From NCBI RefSeq assembly GCF_004348975.1, contig NZ_SMFP01000004.1, positions 124,001-188,000 on the forward strand: a stretch of 64,000 nt of DNA, in the 5' to 3' direction. Of the stretch, positions 16,307-24,664 are shown piece by piece. This DNA is from Antarcticimicrobium sediminis. GTDB lineage: Bacteria; Pseudomonadota; Alphaproteobacteria; Rhodobacterales; Rhodobacteraceae. Made by a program: the position numbers and the translations under genes. The notes beneath the pieces were generated by a model. That model was not told the DNA's origin. It was given only the letters and a program-made list of their open reading frames with translations, and did not search any database. Every line of letters begins with the position of its first letter. Positions within the stretch are counted from its first letter, which is position 1.

Positions 16307-16738
16307 TCAGATCATCTTGCGCAACAGCCGCAGGAAAACCTCCCGCTCCTCTGGCTCTAGCGGCGACAGGGTTTCGCTTGTCACCGCATGGGCCGCCGGG
16401 ATCACCGAGGCATACAGCGCCCGCCCCGCGTCCGTGGGGGTCAGGAACACGCGGCGTTGATCGTTGGGATCGGGGGAGGAGGCGACCAGATCGCGCCGCC
16501 GCAGCCGGTCCACCACCCCCTTGATCGTCGCCGCATCGATCGCCGTGGCGCGCCCCAGCGCGTTCTGGCTGGCCTGACCCAGTTCGCACAGCTTGGCGAT
16601 CGTGGCAAACTGCGTCGGGGTCAGCGCGGGGATGTGGCGCGCGAATATCGACAGGTGCCGCTGGTTCGCCTGCCGCATGGTGAACCCCACTTGGCTGTCC
16701 AGATGATAGGGCTGCCCGTTTTTTGTCTCATCACCCAT
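16307..16738 (-). CDS. MarR family transcriptional regulator
   Basis: A 143-residue winged-helix regulator. The DNA-binding part is visible as LTPTQFATIAKLCELGQASQ, NALGRATAIDAATIKGVVDR (recognition helix) and the wing SSPDPNDQRRVFLTPTDAG. Start ATG 16738 is taken because it begins the family's N-terminal region. It is divergent from the molybdenum hydroxylase operon with a 109-base gap that contains a TTGT-N6-ACAA inverted repeat, so it probably represses that operon and answers to an aromatic or heterocyclic substrate. Confidence 0.85.
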   Translation of the reverse strand: MGDETKNGQPYHLDSQVGFTMRQANQRHLSIFARHIPALTPTQFATIAKLCELGQASQNALGRATAIDAATIKGVVDRLRRRDLVASSPDPNDQRRVFLTPTDAGRALYASVIPAAHAVTSETLSPLEPEEREVFLRLLRKMI

Positions 16739-16798
16739 CGCGCGCCATCCTTCGTGCCGGGAATGTTGACAGGGCCGGGGCGCTGTCTCACACTCTGC

Positions 16799-16812
16799 TT
16801 GTATACGAACAA
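16799..16812. promoter_or_regulatory. Candidate operator between marR and the hydroxylase operon
   Basis: TTGT (16799-16802) and ACAA (16809-16812) flank ATACGA. The left part TTGTATAC is like half of the palindrome TTGTATACAA used by several catabolic repressors. The position, 36 bases before the operon start, suits a MarR site. The half-sites are short, so chance is not excluded. Confidence 0.3.
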
Positions 16813-16847
16813 TAAACGCCATCCAACACCAGTGCGAGGGTCCAGCC

Positions 16848-17690
16848 ATGAGCCTCTATCACCGCCCGGCAAACCTGCACGAGGCGCTCGACGGTTTGGC
16901 CGCTGCGCCCGCCGTGATCGCCGCCGGCTGCACCGATCTGTTCCCGGCCACCGAACGCCCCGCCCTCGACGGGCCCGTGCTCGACATCACCGGTATCGCG
17001 GCTCTGCGCGGTATCGACACCACGGACGACGGCTGGCGCATCGGGGCGACCACGACATGGGCCGACATCGCCGGGGCCGATCTGTCGCCCGGGTTCGATA
17101 TGCTGAAACAGGCGGCGCGCGAGGTGGGCTCGACCCAGATCCAGAACGCCGGGACAATCGCGGGCAATCTGTGCAACGCCTCGCCCGCCGCCGACGGGGT
17201 GCCGCCACTGCTGGCGCTGGACGCCACCGTCGAACTTGCGGCGTCCACCGGCACCCGCCAGCTGCCTTTGTCCGATTTCATTACCGGCCCGCGCGCCACG
17301 GCGCTTCAGCCCGGCGAACTTCTGACTGCCGTTCATATCCCACGCGCCGCCGGGCAGGGGGCCAGCCGCTTTCTCAAGTTGGGGGCGCGGAAGTATCTGG
17401 TAATCTCCATCGCCATGGTGGCCGCCCGGATCGTGGCCCGCGACGGGCGCGCGACGCAGGTTGCGCTTGCCATCGGGGCCTGTGGCCCGGTCGCGACCCG
17501 GCTTGCCGCTGTTGAGCGCGCCCTGATCGGTCTGCCATTGGCCGATCTGGCCGATGCCATCGACGCGCGCGCGGTCGCTGCCGCGCTTTCGCCGATCGAC
17601 GACATGCGCGGCGATGCCGCCTATCGCCGTCACGCTGCGGTGGCGTTGTTGCGCCGCGCCGTGGGGCTGGCTGTGGAGGATCTGCAATGA
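16848..17690 (+). CDS. FAD-binding subunit of a xanthine dehydrogenase-family molybdenum hydroxylase
   Basis: A 280-residue CoxM/NdhF-type subunit that takes electrons from the iron-sulfur clusters to FAD. It starts MSLYHRPANLHEAL, has the FAD-phosphate loop IAAGCTDLF (about residues 24-32) and the family signature STQIQNAGTIAGNLCNASPA (about 99-118), then the CO_deh_flav_C domain. It is the first gene of the operon, and its stop overlaps the next start as ATGA. Order and fusion state suggest a nicotinate- or other N-heterocycle hydroxylase rather than CO dehydrogenase; the substrate cannot be read from sequence alone. Confidence 0.88.
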   Translation: MSLYHRPANLHEALDGLAAAPAVIAAGCTDLFPATERPALDGPVLDITGIAALRGIDTTDDGWRIGATTTWADIAGADLSPGFDMLKQAAREVGSTQIQNAGTIAGNLCNASPAADGVPPLLALDATVELAASTGTRQLPLSDFITGPRATALQPGELLTAVHIPRAAGQGASRFLKLGARKYLVISIAMVAARIVARDGRATQVALAIGACGPVATRLAAVERALIGLPLADLADAIDARAVAAALSPIDDMRGDAAYRRHAAVALLRRAVGLAVEDLQ

Positions 17691-20431
17691 AGGATATCCC
17701 GACGCTCACCCTCACCGTGAACGGGGCTGCCACGCAGATTGACACCGCCCCCGGTCGGCGGCTGTCCGAGGTGCTGCGCGACGGGCTTGGCCTGACCGGC
17801 ACCAAGGTCGGTTGCGACGCTGGCGATTGTGGCGCCTGTACCGTGCTGCTGGATGGCGCGCCGGTCTGTGCCTGCCTCACCCCGGCGATCCACGCCGAAG
17901 GGGCCGAAATCACCACGGTCGAAGGGCTGGGCGCGCCGGTGGAGCGGCTCAAATCCGCCTTCCTGCGTCATGGCGCGGCGCAATGCGGCATCTGCACCCC
18001 CGGCATGTTGATGGCCGCCGCCGCCCTGTTGGCCCGTCCCGGTCCGCCGCCTGATCGCAGCGATGCCGAGGCGGCGCTGGGCGGTGTGCTTTGTCGCTGC
18101 ACCGGATATGCCAAGATCATCGACGCGGTGCTTGATGCCGCTGGCGTAACCCCGCAGGCCGTGACCGCCGCCGCGCCCGCCAGTGGCGCTGCGGTCGGCG
18201 CAAGGCTGGAGCGTCTCGATGGCGCGCCCAAGGTCGCGGGCACCGAGATTTTCGGTGCCGACTACGCCCCCGCAGGGGCGCTTTGGGTGCGCGCGATCCG
18301 CTCGCCGCATTTCGCTGCAAGCTTCACCTTTGGCGATCTCGATGCCTTTGCGGCGCAAACCGGTCTGCGCGTGTTTACCGCCGCCGACATTCCCGGCCAG
18401 AACGTTTTCGGCACCATCCCCGCCTTTGCCGATCAGCCCGCGCTGGCCGAGGGCGCGGTACGGATGCGCGGCGAGGCGGTGGCGCTTGTCGCCGGGGACA
18501 AGACGACGCTCGAGGCCTTTGCCCCCGACAGCTTCCCCATCACATGGTCCCCGCAGTCCGAGATACTGGATTGTGCGACAGCCCGCACCCCGGAGGCCCC
18601 CCGCCTGCACGAGGCGCGTGAGGGCAATATTCTGATCTCCGGGCTGGTCCATTGCGGCGACCCGGTGGCGGGGTTTGCCAGCGCCGCCCATGTGGCCGAG
18701 GGCGCGGCGGAAACGCCTTACGTCGAACACGCCTATATCGAGCCCGAGGCAGGCGCGGCCTGGCTTGAGGGTGATACGCTGGTGATTCAGGCCTGCACTC
18801 AGGCCCCGGTGATGGACCGCGACGACACCGCCCGTGTGCTTGGTCTGCCGCCCGAGCGGGTGCGCATCATCCCCTCTGCCACCGGCGGCGGCTTCGGCTC
18901 GAAACTCGATCTTTCGGTGCAGCCGCTGATCGGCTTGGTGGCGCTGAAAACCGGCCTGCCGGCGCGGATGACCTACAGCCGCCGCGAAAGCATGAGTTCG
19001 ACCACCAAGCGGCACCCGGCCCGGATGCGCGCCCGCGCAGCGGTGGACGCCGACGGTCGCCTGACCGCGATGGAGTTCGATGGCGATTTCAACACCGGCG
19101 CCTATGCCAGCTGGGGCCCCACCGTGGCGGTGCGTGTCCCGGTCCATGCCTCTGGCCCCTACAGCATCCCCAATTATCACGCCGAGGCCCGCGCCGTGCA
19201 CACCAATGGTCCGGTCTCGGGGGCGTTTCGCGGCTTTGGCGTGCCGCAGGCGGCGATCCTGCAAGAGACGCTGTTCGATGATCTTGCGCTCAAGGCCGGG
19301 ATTGACCGGCTCGCCTTTCGCCGCCTCAATGCGCTGCCCGAAGGCGGGCGCAGCGTCTGCGGGCAAGAGCTGCACGGCGTCGGCATCGGGATCTGTCTCG
19401 ACGCCCTGAAACCCCGGTGGGAGGCCGCCGCGCAAGAGGCCACCGCGTTCAACGCCACGCAAACCGGGCGCAAGCGCGGCATCGGCGTCGCCTCTTGCTG
19501 GTATGGCTGTGGCAACACCGCGCTGCCCAACCCCTCGACCGTCCGGCTGGGGCTGACGCCCGAGGGGCGGCTGCGGCTGCATCAGGGCGCGACCGATATC
19601 GGGCAGGGGTCGAACACGGTGATCCCCCAGATCTGCGCCGACGCGCTGGGTCTGCCGGTACAGGCGTTTGAGCTGATCGGCCCCGACACGGCGCTGACCC
19701 CCGATTGCGGTAAGACCTCGGCCTCGCGCCAGACCGTGGTGACGGGCAACGCCGCCCTGCGCGCGGGCGAAACCCTGCGCGCACGAATCCTCGCCCTGTC
19801 CAACATGGGGCAGGGGGCGCAGATCGCGCTCGCCCCCGGTGCGGTTCTGGTCACCGAGGGCGAGCAGCAGCGGCGGATCGACCTCGCGGCGCTGGACGTG
19901 GACGCCAACGGATATGCGCTTGCTGCCGAGGAAACCTATGACCCCCCGACCAAGCCACTGGACGAAAACGGTCAAGGCACCCCCTTTGCCGTCTATGGCT
20001 ATGGCGCGCATCTGGCCGAGGTTGAGGTCGACCTTGCCCTTGGCACGGTCCGTGTGCATCGCCTCACCGCTGCGCATGATCTGGGCCGCGTCATCAACCC
20101 CTTGCTGGCCGAGGGTCAGATCGAAGGTGGCGTCGCGCAGGGGCTGGGCCTTGCACTGATGGAAGATTACATCCCCGGCCGCACCGAGAACCTGCACGAC
20201 TACCTGATCCCCACCGCCGGCGACATGCCGCGGATCGACACCATCCTGCTCGAGGCGACCGACCCCGAGGGGCCGTTCGGGGCCAAGGGGCTGGGCGAAC
20301 ACGCGCTGATCCCGACTGCGCCCGCGATCCTCAATGCCATCCGCGATGCTTGCGGGGCCAAGGTGACCCGGCTGCCAGCGCTGCCGCATCGGGTGCTGGC
20401 CGCAATACGGGCGGCGGAGCAAACCCCATGA
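17687..20431 (+). CDS. Fused [2Fe-2S]/molybdopterin subunit of molybdenum hydroxylase
   Basis: At 914 residues this fuses two subunits usually separate in bacteria. Residues 1-165 are the two-cluster small subunit: Cys43, Cys48, Cys51 and Cys63 (VGCDAGDCGACTVLLDG), then QCGICTPGM and LCRCTGY. From about residue 170 (RLDGAPKVAGTEIFGADY) comes the molybdenum subunit, with GGGFGSKLDLSVQP, GAFRGFGVPQA and the C-terminal GAKGLGEHALIPTAP, where the Glu is the conserved active-site base. It should hydroxylate an aromatic N-heterocycle or purine-like substrate next to nitrogen, using water. It overlaps both neighbours by 4 bases. Confidence 0.9.
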   Translation: MKDIPTLTLTVNGAATQIDTAPGRRLSEVLRDGLGLTGTKVGCDAGDCGACTVLLDGAPVCACLTPAIHAEGAEITTVEGLGAPVERLKSAFLRHGAAQCGICTPGMLMAAAALLARPGPPPDRSDAEAALGGVLCRCTGYAKIIDAVLDAAGVTPQAVTAAAPASGAAVGARLERLDGAPKVAGTEIFGADYAPAGALWVRAIRSPHFAASFTFGDLDAFAAQTGLRVFTAADIPGQNVFGTIPAFADQPALAEGAVRMRGEAVALVAGDKTTLEAFAPDSFPITWSPQSEILDCATARTPEAPRLHEAREGNILISGLVHCGDPVAGFASAAHVAEGAAETPYVEHAYIEPEAGAAWLEGDTLVIQACTQAPVMDRDDTARVLGLPPERVRIIPSATGGGFGSKLDLSVQPLIGLVALKTGLPARMTYSRRESMSSTTKRHPARMRARAAVDADGRLTAMEFDGDFNTGAYASWGPTVAVRVPVHASGPYSIPNYHAEARAVHTNGPVSGAFRGFGVPQAAILQETLFDDLALKAGIDRLAFRRLNALPEGGRSVCGQELHGVGIGICLDALKPRWEAAAQEATAFNATQTGRKRGIGVASCWYGCGNTALPNPSTVRLGLTPEGRLRLHQGATDIGQGSNTVIPQICADALGLPVQAFELIGPDTALTPDCGKTSASRQTVVTGNAALRAGETLRARILALSNMGQGAQIALAPGAVLVTEGEQQRRIDLAALDVDANGYALAAEETYDPPTKPLDENGQGTPFAVYGYGAHLAEVEVDLALGTVRVHRLTAAHDLGRVINPLLAEGQIEGGVAQGLGLALMEDYIPGRTENLHDYLIPTAGDMPRIDTILLEATDPEGPFGAKGLGEHALIPTAPAILNAIRDACGAKVTRLPALPHRVLAAIRAAEQTP

Positions 20432-21894
20432 CCGACCGCCGTCCCCGCCCCGAAAAGACCCGGCCCGAAAAGATCCGCTGCGATGCCTGCCCAGTGATGT
20501 GCTATATCGCCGAGGGTCGCATCGGCGCCTGTGACCGCTACGCCAACCAAGGCGGTCGAATCATCCGCTGCGACCCGCTCACCGTGCTCGACCGCCGGAT
20601 CGAACAGGGCGGTGAGATCAAACCCTTTCTCAAGGCGAACTGGGACGACAGCCTGTCCGGTGACGCGCTTTTCGTCACCGCCGTCGGCGCTGGCACCACA
20701 TATCCCGATTACAAACCCGCGCCCTTCATCGTCTCGCGCGAGGTTGACGGCGCCGATTTCGTCACCGTGGTGACCGAGGCGATTTTTTCCTATTGCGGCG
20801 TCAAGGTGAAGATCGACACCGATCGCCACCTTGGCCATGAGGGCGCGGTGATCCGCAGCCAGGGCGAGGCGGTGGGCCTGATGATCACCTCTGAATACGG
20901 CTCCCAGATGATGTCCTTGGGCGGTGTCGACCACCTTACAGGTGGCTCCAAGCCCGAGGGGCGTGTCACCTGCGACACCCTTTTGCGCCTGTGCAACCGC
21001 GAGGCGGTGGAGCTTGTCGTCGAGGGTGGCGCGACGGTCATCGTTCAGGCCGGCCATCCCCCCATCGTCGACGGCCAGCGCGAGGAACGCATGCGCGTCG
21101 GCTGTGGCTCGGCCACCATCGGCATGTTCGCCGACCAATGGCAGGGGTTGGTGGACGAGGTTGTCGTTGTCGACGATCACATCACCGGCGTGGTCAGCGA
21201 GCATCAGGCGGGTAAGGTGCTGGGCTGGCCCGATACAGGCATCCGCATACTGGGCCGCCGCTCCACCCCCGGTCGTTATTTTCAGGTCGCCGAACCGGGG
21301 CTGGGCTGGGGCGGCACCAATGTCACCGATCCGCTGACCATCCTCGGGGGTTGGAATCCGAAAAAGGGCGCGCACCCCGGATTGACCCTGCTGATGGTCT
21401 CCACCACGGGCGAACAATACGCCTATTTCGTACTGGACGAGGACCTGGTGCCGCAACGACGGGATCTCCCCGAGACCCTGCGCCCCTCGGTCGATCTTAT
21501 CGCGGAAAACTGTGAACCGGCGCTTTGTACCGTGCTGTTCATGGGCGGGGCTGGCGGCTCGCTTCGCTCTGGCGTCACCAAGAACCCGGTCCGCCTGACC
21601 CGGTCGGTGCAGGAGGATCGCACCCGCGTTACCGTCGGTGGTGCGCCGGCCTATGTCTGGCCCGGCGGCGGCATCACCCTCATGGCCGACGTGACGCAGA
21701 TGCCCGACAATGCCTTTGGTTATGTTCCCACACCGGCCATCGTCGCGCCGCTGGAATTTACCCTGCGCCGTGACGACTATCGCGCGCTGGGCGGCCATGA
21801 CGACAAGGCCCGCACGGTCGAGGATATCCTCGAAACCGGCGGAGACTACGGCGCTGATATCCGCGCGGTCGGCCCCGCACACGACAAGGGCTGA
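20428..21894 (+). CDS. 6-hydroxynicotinate reductase-like protein
   Basis: A 488-residue protein like the 6-hydroxynicotinate reductase (Hnr) of anaerobic nicotinate degraders, which reduces the ring to 1,4,5,6-tetrahydro-6-oxonicotinate. The N-terminus has Cys18, Cys21, Cys25 and Cys35 (CDACPVMCYIAEGRIGACDRY), probably an Fe-S site. The rest has no Rossmann motif I recognise. At residues 381-387, SGVTKNP is one residue away from the SGAT target that ApbE enzymes modify with FMN. Start ATG 20428 overlaps the previous stop as ATGA. Together with the hydroxylase upstream it would hydroxylate and then reduce an N-heterocycle. The substrate is inferred from family only. Confidence 0.75.
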   Translation: MTDRRPRPEKTRPEKIRCDACPVMCYIAEGRIGACDRYANQGGRIIRCDPLTVLDRRIEQGGEIKPFLKANWDDSLSGDALFVTAVGAGTTYPDYKPAPFIVSREVDGADFVTVVTEAIFSYCGVKVKIDTDRHLGHEGAVIRSQGEAVGLMITSEYGSQMMSLGGVDHLTGGSKPEGRVTCDTLLRLCNREAVELVVEGGATVIVQAGHPPIVDGQREERMRVGCGSATIGMFADQWQGLVDEVVVVDDHITGVVSEHQAGKVLGWPDTGIRILGRRSTPGRYFQVAEPGLGWGGTNVTDPLTILGGWNPKKGAHPGLTLLMVSTTGEQYAYFVLDEDLVPQRRDLPETLRPSVDLIAENCEPALCTVLFMGGAGGSLRSGVTKNPVRLTRSVQEDRTRVTVGGAPAYVWPGGGITLMADVTQMPDNAFGYVPTPAIVAPLEFTLRRDDYRALGGHDDKARTVEDILETGGDYGADIRAVGPAHDKG

Positions 21895-21896
21895 GC

Positions 21897-22739
21897 ATGC
21901 AGAGCCCGCAAATCGCCTTTCTGCCCGACGGACGCCGCCTGCACCTGCACCACGGCCCCATCGACCTGATCACCGATGCCAAAGGGCCGGGCCGCACCAA
22001 TGCCCTGCGCGCTGCCGCAAGCCGCTTCGAGAGCGTTCTGGACGAGTTGGTGCGCGAACTGCCGCTGCTGCGCGCCCCGACTGATGCGCGCCCAAATGGG
22101 GCAATCGCGCACCGCATGCACGGTGCCACCGCCCCGTTTCTGCCCGCGTTCATCACCCCGATGGCCGCCGTCGCGGGGGCCGTGGCCGACGCGGTGCTGG
22201 AGGCCATGACCGCCGCTGGCGATCTGTCGCGCGCCTACGTCAACAACGGCGGGGATATCGCCCTGCACCTTGCCGCGGGCGAAAGCTTTACCGCCGTGGT
22301 CGCGGGCGGCGTGCCGGGGCGTGTCACGCTCCCGTCCAGCGGCCCGGTGCGCGGCATCGCCACCTCGGGCCGTCATGGGCGCAGCCATTCCCTCGGCATC
22401 GCCGACAGCGTTACCGTTCTGGCCCAGACCGCCGCGCAGGCAGACGCGGCTGCCACCCTGATCGCCAATGCCGTCGATCTGCCCGGCAACCCAAAAATCA
22501 CCCGGAGGTCTGCGCACGATCTGTCCCCCGACAGCGACCTTGGCGACCGGCTGGTGACCACGGGCGTTGCGCCGCTTACCGCATCCGAGATTGACCGCGC
22601 CCTGACTCGCGGCCATGCTTTTGCCGAAACCTGCCGCACGCGCGGTCTGATCCATGCCGCCCTGCTGACGCTTTCGGGACAGACCCGCACGCTCGGCACC
22701 GCGGACCTCATCGCCTTCAAGGAGCCTATTGATGCCTGA
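21897..22739 (+). CDS. UPF0280 family protein (ApbE superfamily)
   Basis: A 280-residue member of UPF0280/COG2122, related to ApbE flavin transferases. ApbE-like blocks are present: AYVNNGGDIALHLAAG (about residues 115-130, the G-rich nucleotide loop), RGIATSGRHGRSHSLGIADS (about 149-168) and QADAAATLIANAV (about 182-194, like the ADALAT block). ApbE attaches FMN covalently to a Thr in SGAT motifs. Here it starts two bases after the hydroxynicotinate reductase gene, which makes that protein the natural substrate. The activity of UPF0280 is unproven, so this is inference. Confidence 0.8.
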   Translation: MQSPQIAFLPDGRRLHLHHGPIDLITDAKGPGRTNALRAAASRFESVLDELVRELPLLRAPTDARPNGAIAHRMHGATAPFLPAFITPMAAVAGAVADAVLEAMTAAGDLSRAYVNNGGDIALHLAAGESFTAVVAGGVPGRVTLPSSGPVRGIATSGRHGRSHSLGIADSVTVLAQTAAQADAAATLIANAVDLPGNPKITRRSAHDLSPDSDLGDRLVTTGVAPLTASEIDRALTRGHAFAETCRTRGLIHAALLTLSGQTRTLGTADLIAFKEPIDA

Positions 22740-23313
22740 CTTCCCCCTGCGCAAAACCATGATCTTCATCGAAGACATCCACCACGAAGGCGGCCCGCCC
22801 CCGGCCATCCCGCGCCGCCGCGCCGCTATCGTCGCCCTCGTGAAAAACCCCTTTGCCGGCCGCTATGTCGCAGACCTGCAATCGGCGATGGACGATCTCA
22901 AACCGCTTGGCCTGATGATGACCGACCGGTTGATCGAGGCGATGGGCGGAATCGAGGGAATCGACGGCTATGGCAAGGCCGGGCTGGCGGGCGAGGCGGG
23001 CGAGCTGGAACATACCGCGCTGTGGCACGTGCCCGGCGGCTATGCCATGCGCGAACGCCTCGGCGCGGCCAAGGCGATCGTGCCCTCGGCCATGAAGGTC
23101 GGCGGCCCCGGCACCCGCATCGACATTCCGCTCGGCCATATCAATGCCGCCTATGTGCGCAGCCATTTCGACGCGATGGAGGTGGGCCTGCCCGATGGTC
23201 CCCGCGCTGATGAACTGCTCTTCGCGCTGGCGATGAGCCGGGGCGGGCGCATCCATCACCGCATGGGCGGTCTGCAGGTCGAGGACGTCACCGGCGAAGA
23301 CGGCTTGCGCTAG
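22732..23313 (+). CDS. PF06684 'amino acid synthesis' family protein (DUF1185)
   Basis: A 193-residue protein that matches the PF06684 family, whose crystal structures show a chorismate mutase-like fold without a proven reaction. Blocks seen are KTMIFIEDIHHEGG (residues 8-21), RAAIVALVKNPFAGRYVADL, GGYAMRERLGAAKAIVPSAMKVG and HINAAYVRSHFDAMEVGLPD. ATG 22732 has an AAGGAGC site and overlaps the end of the UPF0280 gene by 8 bases. As last gene of the operon it may open or rearrange the reduced ring, but the name is historical and should not be taken as function. Confidence 0.82.
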   Translation: MPDFPLRKTMIFIEDIHHEGGPPPAIPRRRAAIVALVKNPFAGRYVADLQSAMDDLKPLGLMMTDRLIEAMGGIEGIDGYGKAGLAGEAGELEHTALWHVPGGYAMRERLGAAKAIVPSAMKVGGPGTRIDIPLGHINAAYVRSHFDAMEVGLPDGPRADELLFALAMSRGGRIHHRMGGLQVEDVTGEDGLR

Positions 23314-23350
23314 GCACGCGCCCGTGGGGCGAATGTAAAGGCCGGGCCCC

Positions 23351-23418
23351 CCACCTTTTTCTGGCTGAAAATACTCCGGGGGAGACGCGGCCCTAGCCGC
23401 GGCGGGGGCAGCGCCCCC
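23351..23418 (-). repeat. Dispersed intergenic repeat (copy C)
   Basis: Reverse orientation, double-hairpin subfamily. Read on the minus strand: GGGGGC-GCT-GCCCCC (23404-23418), then a second hairpin CGCGGC-TAGG-GCCGCG (23386-23401), then CTCCCCCGGAGTATTTTCAG and CCAGAAAAAG. It lies between the convergent PF06684 and hemC genes. Confidence 0.75.
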
Positions 23419-23444
23419 TTTCCCCTCCTGTTCATCAGAGCGGG

Positions 23445-24404
23445 CTAGTGCCGCCAGTCGAAGAAATGCGGCCCTGCCCGCTGCAGCAGCTTGCGCGCCA
23501 TCTCCCGGCCCAACGCGGCGCCATCCTCGACAGGACAGCTTGCGTCGTCCGATAGGGCCTCGGACCCATCGGGGCGCAGCACCTCGCCGCGCAGCCGCAG
23601 CGTGCCGCCGGACAGTTCCGCCAGCCCGGCAATCGGCGTCTCGCAAGACCCGTCGAGCGTGGCGAGAAAGGCGCGTTCGGCGGCCAGTCGCTGCGCTGTC
23701 TCGCCGTCATGGATCGCTTCCAGCATCGCGGCCACGCGGGCATCGCTTTGCCGCCGCTCGATCCCGATCGCGCCCTGCGCCACGGCGGGCAACATCGCCT
23801 CGGGGGCCACCGGGGTCGCGGGGACATCGGCCCGCCCCAGCCGGTTCAAACCGGCCATGGCGAGAAAGGTGCAATCGGCCACGCCGTCGCCCAGCTTTTT
23901 CAGCCGGGTCTGCACATTTCCACGGAACTCCACCACCTTCAGATCGGGCCGCCGGTTCAACAGTTGTGCCCGTCGCCGCAGGCTGGAGGTGCCGGCCACC
24001 GCCCCTTTGGGCAGATCGGCCCAACCGGTCAGGCCGGGCGAGACAAAGGCGTCGCGCACATCCTCGCGCGGCAGGTAACAGTCAAGGATCAGCCCCTCGG
24101 GCTGTTCCACCGGCATGTCCTTCATCGAATGCACCGCGATATCGATGCCGCCCTGCGACAGCTGCTCTTCGATTTCCTTGGTGAACATCCCCTTGCCGCC
24201 CAGCGTTTTCAGCGACTGGTCCTTTGCGATCTGGGCGGCGTCGTCGCCGGTGGTGCGGATCACCACGATCTCAAAGGCGGTCAGCGGCAGGTCAAAGGCG
24301 GCGGCAAGCCGGTCGCGCGTTTCATAGGCCTGCGCCTGTGCCAGCGGCGAGCCACGGGTGCCGATCTTGAGCGGTGAAGCGGGGGAGGGGAGCGGTGCTG
24401 TCAT
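23445..24404 (-). CDS. hemC: Porphobilinogen deaminase (hydroxymethylbilane synthase)
   Basis: HemC joins four porphobilinogens into hydroxymethylbilane for haem (and, in phototrophs, bacteriochlorophyll). The 319 residues contain KIGTRGSPLAQAQA, the Asp/Arg substrate loop IAVHSMKDMPVEQP, AGTSSLRRRAQLL, FRGNVQTRLKKL and the cofactor cysteine in LDGSCETPIAGLAE (about residue 252) that holds dipyrromethane. ATG 24404 gives the normal length; a GTG at 24428 would add eight residues. It stands alone, convergent with the operon to its left. Confidence 0.95.
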   Translation of the reverse strand: MTAPLPSPASPLKIGTRGSPLAQAQAYETRDRLAAAFDLPLTAFEIVVIRTTGDDAAQIAKDQSLKTLGGKGMFTKEIEEQLSQGGIDIAVHSMKDMPVEQPEGLILDCYLPREDVRDAFVSPGLTGWADLPKGAVAGTSSLRRRAQLLNRRPDLKVVEFRGNVQTRLKKLGDGVADCTFLAMAGLNRLGRADVPATPVAPEAMLPAVAQGAIGIERRQSDARVAAMLEAIHDGETAQRLAAERAFLATLDGSCETPIAGLAELSGGTLRLRGEVLRPDGSEALSDDASCPVEDGAALGREMARKLLQRAGPHFFDWRH

Positions 24405-24608
24405 GACCGAATTCTTTAGTACCCGCACCGGGCGCTGACAACCGCGCAGAGTCGCGCAGAGCCTTTTGCGCCCGTGGGACGGCGCGCCTTAAGGTCAAGA
24501 GCGTACGGAATGGCCCGAGACCTCCCCGTTTCTTCCCACGCGACCCGGTGGGCGGGGGCGGTTGGCAGGGGCTTTCGGACACGTGCGTCCGTTTTGCCTT
24601 CCAGACAC

Positions 24609-24638
24609 AAAAAAGGCCCGGGCGTTTCCGCCCGGGCC
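24609..24638 (-). terminator. Rho-independent terminator of amt
   Basis: On the minus strand a 10-bp G/C stem (24638-24629 with 24624-24615) with a 4-base loop is followed by six T (complement of 24614-24609). It lies 26 bases after the amt stop codon. Confidence 0.92.
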
Positions 24639-24664
24639 AATGTTTCAGACTGAACCGACGAGGG

